From Flavobacterium beibuense (GTDB taxonomy: Bacteria > Bacteroidota > Bacteroidia > Flavobacteriales > Flavobacteriaceae): a stretch of 64,000 nucleotides of DNA. Positions within the stretch are counted from its first letter, which is position 1; every line of letters begins with the position of its first letter. The DNA lies in the NCBI RefSeq assembly GCF_004151245.1, contig NZ_JUIW01000008.1, forward strand, positions 62,001 through 126,000. Direction: 5' to 3'. The notes under the pieces are model-generated. The model did no database searches. It was given only the letters and a program-made list of their open reading frames with translations, and was not told the DNA's origin. A program made the position numbers and the translations under genes. Of this stretch, positions 8,806 through 16,264 are shown piece after piece.

Positions 8806-8878
8806 CGCGGGATAGAGCAGTAGGCAGCTCGTCGGGCTCATAACCCGAAGGTCACAGGTTCGAGTCCTGTTCCCGCTA
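8806..8878 (+). tRNA. Initiator tRNA-fMet (CAU), copy 2
   Basis: The mature sequence is identical to copy 1, with the same initiator marks (three G-C anticodon-stem pairs, A11-U24, C1 opposite U72). It has its own -7 element and its own downstream hairpin, so the two copies are separate transcription units rather than one bicistronic precursor. Confidence 0.95.
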
Positions 8879-8887
8879 CTAAGTAAG

Positions 8888-8917
8888 ACCCATTGGAAAT
8901 ATTCTGATGGGTTTTTT
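8888..8917 (+). terminator. Terminator after tRNA-fMet copy 2
   Basis: Stem ACCCAT / ATGGGT followed by a T-run, 10 nt after the tRNA. Confidence 0.75.
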
Positions 8918-9014
8918 GTTTTTCGTTCGGTAATGTTTCAGATGTGTTGATTTGAATTTAAATATTCATAACACGTTATAAGTCAACAAAATTTTAAATA
9001 ATTAATTAAAAAGT

Positions 9015-9043
9015 AAGGCAACCCTCGGGTTGCTTTATTATTT
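9015..9043. terminator. GCAACC hairpin, copy A (end of pilus-like operon)
   Basis: AAGGCAACC-CTCG-GGTTGCTTT followed by TTATTATTTT. It closes the minus-strand operon region and faces the tRNA genes. The same hairpin family occurs at 29302 and 41560. The gap from 8918 to 9226 otherwise holds only this hairpin and the degenerate ORF at 9038-9211. Confidence 0.7.
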
Positions 9044-9211
9044 TAAGACCATTCTCAAAATCCATATTACACCAGGCACAATTATTACCACTAAAGCAAT
9101 AATTATTTGTAGTAATGCAACAGTTAAACCAAAAGCACTAGCTGGTGAGAAGGTAGTACGGTTTTGATGGGATTTAATACCAGAGAGGATTTTGCTGGTT
9201 ACAAAGTCGTA
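9038..9211 (-). pseudogene. Start-less 57-residue membrane ORF, copy A
   Basis: The minus strand encodes 57 residues ending in TAA, beginning YDFVTSKILSGIKSHQN and ending in a hydrophobic helix (VVIIVPGVIWILRMVLK). There is a stop just upstream and no ATG, GTG or TTG before the conserved part. A second copy at 41583-41756 keeps the reading frame, and its changes in the helix are conservative (I/V/M/L), so it was selected as protein at some time. Either it is the tail of a broken gene or it is made by an unusual start. It directly follows the stop of the GspF-like gene, in the same frame. I do not recognise the family. Confidence 0.5.
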
Positions 9212-9226
9212 TTAATTGAGTAAGCA

Positions 9227-10360
9227 TTACCCAATAGCACTGCTTAACTGGAACATAGGTAAATACATGGCTACAAGTAACACAGCAACCAAAACGCCTA
9301 CAAAAACAATAATAAGTGGTTCCAGTACTGTGGCCATGGTTTTGGATTGTTGATTTACTTCCTGACTGTATTGTGTATTTAACTGGTTAAAGATATATTC
9401 GGTTTGATTTGTTTCTTCAGCTACCTTAACCAGCGATATTATACGGTTATCAAACAGCTTATTTCCCTTAAGACTTTCGCTAAGGGTATGACCTTTCATA
9501 ATGCCGGCTTCTACCTTTTCAAGCGCATCCTGCAGAGGTACAAAGCGTATCATTTTCTTAACCATCTGAATACTGTTCAGTATAGGCACTTTTGATGAAG
9601 TCAATAATGTTACAGCCTGTGTAAACTGTGCCAGGTATACTTTACTGATGAAAGAGCCGAAAACCGGAATTTTCAGAAGTAGATAATGAATGTTTTTCCT
9701 GTATTGGTAATTGTCTTTTAATAATCTGCTACCAATAATTAGTGCTATAATCAAAAAGAAGAACAACCATCCGAAGGATTGCGTAAAACTTGACATTTTG
9801 ATAATTATCCTTGTGAGCATTGGCAGTTCCATTTTATTTTGCTTAAAAATGTCCTGAAACATCGGGACAACAAAATTCAACATAAATATCACCACCAGTA
9901 CAGCCGTTGATAATACGATTCCAGGATAAGTAAGGGCCGATATAACAATGCGCTTTTGTTCATTCTTACGTTCAAAAAAAGCTCCCAACTCTTTGCAGAC
10001 CTGAGCAGTGGTCCCGGTTTCTTCCCCAATTTTAAGGGAAAAATATTCATATTCGGTAAAGTGCTTGGACGTGTATACAGCTTCAGAAAAGGGTTTACCT
10101 TCTATAACCTGGGCAGAGATATTTTCCAATAACTCCTTATCGGCTTTCTTTTTATAAGAGTCGGTCAGTAATGCCAAGGCTTCTTTTATGGTGATACCGG
10201 CCTTTAATAACACGGCAAGTTCCATATATAAGTCCTGCTTTTTTTTATTGGAAAAGCCTCCTCCAAAAAGAACAATTTCTTTTTTAAGCAGTTTTTCAAT
10301 ATCGCTTACCGGTCTCTTTGAGGAATCGGTATTTTGTATGTTGTCTAACTTAAAAGCCAT
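9227..10360 (-). CDS. Type II secretion/type IV pilus platform protein, GspF/PilC-like
   Basis: The protein has 377 residues with two T2SSF repeats, each helical and followed by a membrane segment. Repeat one is at about residues 45-170 (LAVLLKAGITIKEALALL, then YFSLKIGEETG). Repeat two is at about 245-370 (FTQAVTLLTSSKVPILNSIQM, then LVKVAEETNQ). Three transmembrane helices are visible near 145-170, 195-215 and 350-372. Such proteins form the inner-membrane platform that couples the ATPase to pseudopilus growth. It is the last gene of the operon; its start overlaps the upstream gene by 11 nt. Slightly short at the N terminus but normal otherwise. Confidence 0.93.
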   Translation of the reverse strand: MAFKLDNIQNTDSSKRPVSDIEKLLKKEIVLFGGGFSNKKKQDLYMELAVLLKAGITIKEALALLTDSYKKKADKELLENISAQVIEGKPFSEAVYTSKHFTEYEYFSLKIGEETGTTAQVCKELGAFFERKNEQKRIVISALTYPGIVLSTAVLVVIFMLNFVVPMFQDIFKQNKMELPMLTRIIIKMSSFTQSFGWLFFFLIIALIIGSRLLKDNYQYRKNIHYLLLKIPVFGSFISKVYLAQFTQAVTLLTSSKVPILNSIQMVKKMIRFVPLQDALEKVEAGIMKGHTLSESLKGNKLFDNRIISLVKVAEETNQTEYIFNQLNTQYSQEVNQQSKTMATVLEPLIIVFVGVLVAVLLVAMYLPMFQLSSAIG

Positions 10361-10814
10361 CCTGATTTATAAGATTTGAAGCATCCTTTTCACCTGAAAC
10401 AAAAATAGAATAATCAGGTATTTCCTGTTCTGCCGATAATAACAGCCCGTCGATATTTCCTTTCTTCACTTCCTTACCCGAAAGGTAGGTTTTTATAATT
10501 TGCAAACGTAAAGGAATTGTATCATTATTTCTTATGCTGTAGTCACCATATACAGTATAATAAACAGTGTCTAAACCTGTAATGTGTATTTTGTTGTCCT
10601 GATAAATAATACTGTTACTGTTGTTGAAATCCTGATAAAGTTGTTGTTCAAAAAGGGCAAGTTCGGTAGTCTTGTCAAAATTCTTTCTGATGCCGTGTAT
10701 TTGTTTCTGTACCAAGTTAAGTACGCTGAAAGCCAGTCCCACGACAATAACAGTGATTATCACAACCACCAGAAGTTCCGATAAGGTAAATGACTGCACT
10801 TTATTGTTCTGCAT
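10350..10814 (-). CDS. Minor pseudopilin-like protein (GspJ/H-like)
   Basis: The protein has 154 residues and begins with a short basic leader and a prepilin-like helix: SFTLSELLVVVIITVIVVGLA, with Glu at the +5-like position. That is a type III (prepilin peptidase) signal, although the residue before the cut is Ser rather than the usual Gly. The rest is a small beta-rich domain. The gene overlaps both neighbours (11 and 14 nt). Role as a minor pseudopilin is inferred from the signal and from the operon; the exact subtype is not clear. Confidence 0.8.
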   Translation of the reverse strand: MQNNKVQSFTLSELLVVVIITVIVVGLAFSVLNLVQKQIHGIRKNFDKTTELALFEQQLYQDFNNSNSIIYQDNKIHITGLDTVYYTVYGDYSIRNNDTIPLRLQIIKTYLSGKEVKKGNIDGLLLSAEQEIPDYSIFVSGEKDASNLINQDGF

Positions 10815-11139
10815 ACAATCTGGTTTTAGAAATAGTTTTTGAGTTATTCTTATTCACAGCCTTACTTGTTAGCCATACTTTATCATTAATCCGTTCAGTA
10901 TCCAGCTCGATACTCCAGTGTTTAAAATCTTCCCTGTAAGGCAGTTTTATCTGATTGTGCTGGCTGAGATACTCCAGCTCACTCATTCTGGTTTCGGCAG
11001 GCTGCATATTGCGTGAAAATGCATTGAATAATATATTATTAAGTACAAGACTTGCAACAACAAATACAATTATGATGAGTACAGTAGCAACCAAAGCCTC
11101 AATAAGGGTTGCAGAGCGTATTTTTTTTAATAGATCCAT
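10801..11139 (-). CDS. Minor pseudopilin-like protein (GspI/PilV-like)
   Basis: The protein has 112 residues: a basic leader MDLLKKIRSA, then TLIEALVATVLIIIVFVVASL, which is the hydrophobic prepilin helix with the conserved Glu. A short globular region of about 70 residues follows. As in the neighbouring pseudopilin, the position before the predicted cut is not Gly (here Ala), so the operon's peptidase seems to accept other residues. It overlaps both flanking genes by 13-14 nt. Confidence 0.78.
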   Translation of the reverse strand: MDLLKKIRSATLIEALVATVLIIIVFVVASLVLNNILFNAFSRNMQPAETRMSELEYLSQHNQIKLPYREDFKHWSIELDTERINDKVWLTSKAVNKNNSKTISKTRLYAEQ

Positions 11140-12419
11140 TTTGCAACCTTTTTTTGTTCGTTTTCCAATAAGATACCTCCAAAGGTCTCCGGTAATTTAT
11201 TACCTGCTATAGTAACATTATAAAGGTGATTGATAAAATTATTACCCCCTTCATAGGTTAGAAACTGAGAGGTAAAAACACTCCCGTTTACATTTCCTCT
11301 TAACTCTAAATTTTTTTCACAATAGATCTCTCCGGTAATTTCACATTGTTCGGCAATATAAATACTGGGTGTAAATCCGGTTTCTTCACTTTCTTCCTTA
11401 AGATAACAAATTGTTCCTTTTAGGGTTGTACCCTGATCAATATGTATCTTATTCAGGTATGGATTGAAAGAAGCAGGAGGATTTACAGCTTTCTTTTCTG
11501 TCAGGACGAGTGCTGTCGGGTAATTTAATTTACAGTTTTTACCGATTTTAATAGTAGTATCTGCAAAAGCCTGAAAATTTCCTACTGTATTGTCTTCTAT
11601 TTCTATTACAGGAGCTGCCAGTATAACATCATTTAACAGGGCAGACTTCCTGATAATTATTTTTTCACCTGATCGGATAACGATGTTTCCTCTAATGCTG
11701 ATGTTTTCCAATACAATTACAGATGGCGATAAATAACATTTTGTATCCTTTCTAAAAGACTGTTCATTTACAGTGTTTGGTATAAGGTCAATAAAGTTTT
11801 CACTTTCCGAAGGCTGATACTGATTCATGTAAAAATCTGCAATTTCCCTGTAATCATATTTTAGAGGGGGGAGGGAAGTACTGCTTTTTTCAATGTTTCC
11901 GTAAATCAGTTGGTTGTTGTAATAACTATGTCCCGTAATATTTCCTGTGCGTACTCCCTGTTCCGGTAAGAAGGCATCGCCCTCTATTCGGGTATTGCCA
12001 ACTACCATTAAGGGTTTGTTCGTTTCTTTCAGGTATAATGCCGGCCTGTTTACCGCTTTTATTCCGGTGCCTAACAGCGCACATTTAACAAATTCCTTTT
12101 TCCTGTGTACGGACTTCACACATCCCTTTTCATAAATTCCCCAGTTTGAAAGGTGAACATAAACAGACTGTTCCTCTCTAGATTCATGTAAATCAATAGA
12201 GATGGTGTCCTGAGTTAAGTTTTGCAGGTTTTGCAGGTAATGCATACCTGTGTCAGCCAACTGAATGTTATCTACAATAGCCCTGGATTGTTCTATAAAA
12301 TATCGGTGGGTAGAAATCAGGATTATAACCCCGGTAAGCAATAATGCAATAATTACCGATATGAAAATGGTGAATTGCAGCGCACCGGAATAGACTTTAT
12401 TTTTCCACTTTAATTTCAC
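11127..12419 (-). CDS. Pilus-operon protein with N-terminal membrane helix and parallel-beta-like domain
   Basis: The protein has 430 residues. The N terminus (ALQFTIFISVIIALLLTGVIILIS) is a membrane helix resembling the PilX/GspK type, but without a clear prepilin motif. The body contains runs typical of a right-handed beta-helix or bactofilin/polymer-like fold (ENISIRGNIVIRSGEKIIIRK, QGTTLKGTICYL, AEQCEITGEIYCEKNLELRGNVNGSV). It therefore probably sits outside the inner membrane as a minor tip or surface component. This is inference from position and pattern. I cannot name a family. Confidence 0.7.
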   Translation of the reverse strand: MKLKWKNKVYSGALQFTIFISVIIALLLTGVIILISTHRYFIEQSRAIVDNIQLADTGMHYLQNLQNLTQDTISIDLHESREEQSVYVHLSNWGIYEKGCVKSVHRKKEFVKCALLGTGIKAVNRPALYLKETNKPLMVVGNTRIEGDAFLPEQGVRTGNITGHSYYNNQLIYGNIEKSSTSLPPLKYDYREIADFYMNQYQPSESENFIDLIPNTVNEQSFRKDTKCYLSPSVIVLENISIRGNIVIRSGEKIIIRKSALLNDVILAAPVIEIEDNTVGNFQAFADTTIKIGKNCKLNYPTALVLTEKKAVNPPASFNPYLNKIHIDQGTTLKGTICYLKEESEETGFTPSIYIAEQCEITGEIYCEKNLELRGNVNGSVFTSQFLTYEGGNNFINHLYNVTIAGNKLPETFGGILLENEQKKVAKWIY

Positions 12420-12892
12420 TCCTGCAAAAGAATTTCGTTTTTCTCCCCTTTATATATAACCTCTATGGTACTGCGGTTCCCTTTTTTCAGGGTTACTCCC
12501 TCTTCCGTTGTTTTTTCAGTCATAAAATAGGTTTTCCCGTTTATGGAGAGCATAAATACTTTTTTCTTTCCGTTGCTTTCCGAAACTATACCCTTATATA
12601 TAACTGCCGGCCATACAATAGGCTCCTTTATTGTTTTAACGCTATGAGTTTTTAGTGTTTTTTGAGATTCAGGACGGTACATCTTGCCTAAAAACGGATC
12701 CCTATAATTCACATCGATAGAAAAAGTATCCCTTTCTTTTATATCCAGAGGTTTAAGCCGAACGGTTGAGCTCGCTATAGTTGTATCTGTTTCAGGGTTA
12801 GTAAAGGAAAAAAGCCTATATATAACCATTCCCCAAATAAGCAGCACTATGGGAAGGAGTATATATATGTTTTTTTTGTTTTTCATGATCAA
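12416..12892 (-). CDS. Small bitopic protein, GspC/PilP-like position
   Basis: The protein has 158 residues: one N-terminal membrane helix (IYILLPIVLLIWGMVIYRLF), a linker, then a compact beta domain. The YRDPFLGKMY segment and the small domain ending in IYKGEKNEILLQE resemble the pilotin/inner-membrane linker HR domain of GspC or PilP, which touches the secretin. The match is weak and rests on layout: short TM protein, DPF motif, adjacency to secretin-operon genes. ATGA-type 4-nt overlaps on both sides show tight coupling. Confidence 0.6.
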   Translation of the reverse strand: MIMKNKKNIYILLPIVLLIWGMVIYRLFSFTNPETDTTIASSTVRLKPLDIKERDTFSIDVNYRDPFLGKMYRPESQKTLKTHSVKTIKEPIVWPAVIYKGIVSESNGKKKVFMLSINGKTYFMTEKTTEEGVTLKKGNRSTIEVIYKGEKNEILLQE

Positions 12893-13818
12893 TTCAGGGT
12901 AAAACTAAATACAGTGCTTTGCTGGCTGCTATTGCCGGCTTCGTCAAATGATTTTACATACCAGTAATACGTTCCGTTGCTTAAAGAAGACATTGTAAAC
13001 GGGCTCGTTTGCTCATCTTTATGCTCAAGTAAAGTCAGTTCGCTATTCTTAAAAATATAAATACTATCCTTTTCGGCGCTCCCTTCAATAGGTGTTCTGT
13101 TCCATTGGAAAGTTATATCATTCTCGGTTGAGGAACTTGCATTTGCAGGGAAAACCAAAACAGGAGTATTGGGTGCGGTGGTATCGATAAAAAGTGATCG
13201 TGAAGAATAGAGTGTATAAGCTTCCCCATTCCCTGCACGGACTTTCCACTGGTAACTACCGTCATCAAAATTGTAATTGAAATTTGTAGTAGTAATTTCC
13301 TGATCGGATATGATGTTGTTTTGAGAGTCGGTAATAACAACCTGATAGGAACTGGCTCCTATAACCGATTCCCACGTAAGGTTGTGACTGGAAGTGTTAG
13401 TCAGCAGATTATTGGCAGGAGAAGTTAAGGCTACTGAATTATTCTGAAAATCCTCATTACTTAAAATAACAAAAGAACGTGTTGAGAAAGGGCTGGAATA
13501 GGCACTGTTTACTGCCTGTACCCTCCATTGGTATTCACCAATGTTTAATTGAGTGGTAAATGAGGTAGTATCAACTACTATGTCAGTAATTATCTGTAAA
13601 GGTGCCTCAAAGTTTGGTCGGGCTATTTGAATACGATAATCCGATACAAATTCAACAGCTTCCCATGTAAAGGTTATTCCGGTTGAAAAGAATTCTGCAT
13701 TGTCTGTAGGAGCCACAAGAGTAACTGTCTTGTTGCTAATGTCGTCTTCCATTAGTATTTCCTCGCATGAACAAAGAAGGAAAAGGGGGGCTATAAGGTA
13801 AAATATCTTTTTCATCAT
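12889..13818 (-). CDS. Lipoprotein with three fibronectin-III-like domains
   Basis: The protein has 309 residues. The signal ends in a lipobox (FLLCSC), then three beta-sandwich repeats at about residues 35-120, 125-210 and 215-309. Each shows the FN3-like pattern: a W-E-A/S-V turn (FTWEAVEF, LTWESVIG, FQWNRTPI), then a YQW-V or YWYVK strand. It is probably an outer-membrane-anchored surface or periplasmic adhesive module serving the pilus-like machine. No enzyme motifs. It overlaps the GspC-like gene by 4 nt and follows the next lipoprotein with a 1-nt gap. Confidence 0.78.
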   Translation of the reverse strand: MMKKIFYLIAPLFLLCSCEEILMEDDISNKTVTLVAPTDNAEFFSTGITFTWEAVEFVSDYRIQIARPNFEAPLQIITDIVVDTTSFTTQLNIGEYQWRVQAVNSAYSSPFSTRSFVILSNEDFQNNSVALTSPANNLLTNTSSHNLTWESVIGASSYQVVITDSQNNIISDQEITTTNFNYNFDDGSYQWKVRAGNGEAYTLYSSRSLFIDTTAPNTPVLVFPANASSSTENDITFQWNRTPIEGSAEKDSIYIFKNSELTLLEHKDEQTSPFTMSSLSNGTYYWYVKSFDEAGNSSQQSTVFSFTLN

Positions 13819-13819
13819 C

Positions 13820-14545
13820 CTACATTTTAAAGAGGTTTACATCTTCTTTCTTTTTTATCTTTTCGGAAGTGTTGCCAAGACAATTGGTGTTGTCGTTTAC
13901 AATATCACCAATATACCATTGATGCCTGTCGTTTTCTGTCCAGCAAAATTTCCCGAGATTATAGGCCAGGGTAGTTCCCTGTTTCAAATCTATTATATCA
14001 AGACGGTTACCGTTCTTATACAGCGCAACAGAATATTTGTTGTCAAGGTTATTAATGAGATAGTATGCATCTGCCTCCTTGAGTTTATTTAAACTTTCCT
14101 CGGGCAGTAGTATTGCCAAACCGTTTATTACACTGGCATGGGCAGTGTTTTTTAATAGCGTGACAGTTTCTTTGTTATACTCCGAATTAAGTTCTTTTAC
14201 ATAGCTGTGTACATCTAATATTGAAAGGCTTACATAAACAGGCTTGTTTGGAAGGCTGTCAACATATTTAATCTTAGGCTCTTCCTGCCTGGTGTTTACC
14301 TTAGAAAGATAAATATCGTTGATGTCCTTGTTAAAAGGAAGTGTTTTTACATCCAGGCGTACCGGGTTTTCTAACTTAGGGAAAGCACGGGTAGCAAAAG
14401 AGTTTTCAAAGTTAAGGCCTGTGTTGGCAATACCTATGCTCCCTAATTCAGTAACAGAATCGGAAACCCTGTATTTTTCATTGGTAATCTTTGCTGTATG
14501 GCAGCCGAAGCATATTGCGAAAAGGAATACTGTCAATCGTTTCAT
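13820..14545 (-). CDS. Predicted lipoprotein of the pilus-like operon
   Basis: The protein has 241 residues with a lipoprotein signal (MKRLTVFLFAICFGCHT, Cys15). The mature protein is mostly soluble, with a leucine-rich patch (VINGLAILLPEESLNKLKEADAYYLINNL). I do not recognise the family. Its place between the PilO-like and FN3 lipoprotein genes suggests a pilotin or assembly role for the secretin, which is a guess based on position. Confidence 0.7.
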   Translation of the reverse strand: MKRLTVFLFAICFGCHTAKITNEKYRVSDSVTELGSIGIANTGLNFENSFATRAFPKLENPVRLDVKTLPFNKDINDIYLSKVNTRQEEPKIKYVDSLPNKPVYVSLSILDVHSYVKELNSEYNKETVTLLKNTAHASVINGLAILLPEESLNKLKEADAYYLINNLDNKYSVALYKNGNRLDIIDLKQGTTLAYNLGKFCWTENDRHQWYIGDIVNDNTNCLGNTSEKIKKKEDVNLFKM

Positions 14546-14558
14546 AGGTAAGGTTGGT

Positions 14559-15089
14559 TTAATTACTTTTTACCGTTTCTGTTTTTTGCAGCAAAATTTC
14601 AGTTACAAGGTAATAAGAATTATTTCTGTAATTTCTTTTTTTAATAAAGTTAATATGTTTTATAAAGCCTAAAGACGGAATGTTCTCAAGCTTGTTTATC
14701 AGTAGCAGCGTGCCGTTAAAACTACCTTCTACAGAAAAAACATAGCTCTTTGTCGAAGTGTCTTCCATAGTGAAAGCATGAGGCTCTTTAAAATCGGTTA
14801 TTTTCAGTTTATACTGATCACTCAATACTGTGATTTCTTTTAGCAGGTTATTTTGGAAAGAATCATCAGATACTGCATTATACTTATCCAAAACAGTATT
14901 AAGCTGTTTTTCTCTTTCAATAAGATTTTGCAGTAAATCAGCACTGCTTAAATTATTGTTTACAAGTTCTTTTTGTTCCCTGTACTCCCTGTAATAATCA
15001 AGTGTGTTGGATATGGCAAACCTATAGCAGACAACAAGTGCCAGAAAAATTCCCGAAAAGAGAAGCTTATTTTTTCTGCTTAGTTTCAT
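14559..15089 (-). CDS. PilO/GspM-like inner-membrane protein
   Basis: The protein has 176 residues: one N-terminal membrane helix (LLFSGIFLALVVCYRFAISN), a coiled-coil stretch (REYREQKELVNNNLSSADLLQNLIEREKQLN), then a small ferredoxin-like beta-alpha domain (SYVFSVEGSFNGTLLLINKLENI). The last segment resembles the PilO globular domain, which pairs with PilN. The upstream gene is PilN-like and overlaps by 4 nt, the usual order of this pair. Family assignment rests on layout rather than close similarity. Confidence 0.72.
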   Translation of the reverse strand: MKLSRKNKLLFSGIFLALVVCYRFAISNTLDYYREYREQKELVNNNLSSADLLQNLIEREKQLNTVLDKYNAVSDDSFQNNLLKEITVLSDQYKLKITDFKEPHAFTMEDTSTKSYVFSVEGSFNGTLLLINKLENIPSLGFIKHINFIKKRNYRNNSYYLVTEILLQKTETVKSN

Positions 15090-16261
15090 TGCTTAGTGAT
15101 TATCTTTAGTTCAAACTCTGTTCTGTTTTCCTTGTTCTTTCCAAAAGATACTATAGTTGCCTTTTCTACCCAATCCATTTTCTCGGTTAAGGATACCCAT
15201 GAAGTAAAAGCTTCATTGTCTATGGTATTCCCGGATACCAGTATAATGTTGTCAGTGATTATTACAGCCTCTTCATCCTTTATCTTTTTTTCCAAAGGAG
15301 CATAATTTATTTCGGTAAGCAGTATAGATGACGGCAAATCTTTAGTTAGTTCATTAATAATATAGGAGCTTTTTGAAAGTGATTGTGAAGTAATGTCTTC
15401 TACCTTCTCTTCTTTATTTTTAACCCTTTCTCGGGCTTTTGTAATATTTTCAATGCTTACCTTATTCAGAGCAATGGTTTCCTTGATGCTGTTTGATTTA
15501 TCAAAATAGTAGGAAAAGGCAAAAAAATTGATGAGTAGTACACCCAAAATTGTAATAAGGCCCCCTTTGATGCCTTTTTCAAAAATTGCTTTTTGTCTGT
15601 TTTCAAAAGCAATATCATTACTTAACGCAATGCAGTTTCCGGTATTTGCAGCAGGATTCAGGATAAGTTTTAGTATGCCGCTAAAGGCTAAAAGATATTT
15701 ATTATTTACTCTTAGACCGTTAATATCATAATCACGATTTAATTCCGTATTGGGACTGTATTCTCCTTCAAGGGTAAGGGTTTGCGTATTTGTTGAAAGT
15801 GTTTCAGGTAACGAAAAATGAAGTAATGTGCCTATTGGGCATATTCCAAGGCTGATACTGTAAATTCGAAGTTCCTTAAAAGAATCCAGAAGTTCGTTTA
15901 TGTAGCTTTTTCGGCAAATTGCTATGATTGAATTATATTTTAAGCGTACTATCTCGTAGTAAAACTCATCAAGATTGATGTTAGGGAAAGCCTTGTGCAA
16001 AAGCTTTTTGTCATTGGCATCATTACCTTCTACCTGCTTTTGTAAAACCTGATTGTTATTTATAACCAAGGAAACAGGACTTTTACCAGCTTCTTTTATA
16101 AATGAATCAATCGTAGTTGCTGTTTCGTTTTTGGTTATTGCAAGCTCCTTTTTCTTTTCTTCGGTCTGGATAAAAGCATAATAATCCTGATTGGCTATTG
16201 AAAATATCTCAATACCCATCCTTTTTTTGCCAAGAATTATATTTTCTAAAAAAGCAGCCAT
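15086..16261 (-). CDS. PilN/GspL-like assembly protein with actin-like N half
   Basis: The protein has 391 residues. The cytoplasmic N half (about 1-235) has short beta runs typical of the actin-like fold of GspL/PilM. A single membrane helix is at about 240-262 (ITILGVLLINFFAFSYYF). A periplasmic coiled coil and ferredoxin-like domain follow (SSYIINELTKDLPSSILLTEINYAPLE). This is the GspL layout (PilM and PilN in one chain). It would link the ATPase to the PilO-like protein. The three-base gap to the secretin gene supports one operon. Confidence 0.75.
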   Translation of the reverse strand: MAAFLENIILGKKRMGIEIFSIANQDYYAFIQTEEKKKELAITKNETATTIDSFIKEAGKSPVSLVINNNQVLQKQVEGNDANDKKLLHKAFPNINLDEFYYEIVRLKYNSIIAICRKSYINELLDSFKELRIYSISLGICPIGTLLHFSLPETLSTNTQTLTLEGEYSPNTELNRDYDINGLRVNNKYLLAFSGILKLILNPAANTGNCIALSNDIAFENRQKAIFEKGIKGGLITILGVLLINFFAFSYYFDKSNSIKETIALNKVSIENITKARERVKNKEEKVEDITSQSLSKSSYIINELTKDLPSSILLTEINYAPLEKKIKDEEAVIITDNIILVSGNTIDNEAFTSWVSLTEKMDWVEKATIVSFGKNKENRTEFELKIITKQ

Positions 16262-16264
16262 TTA

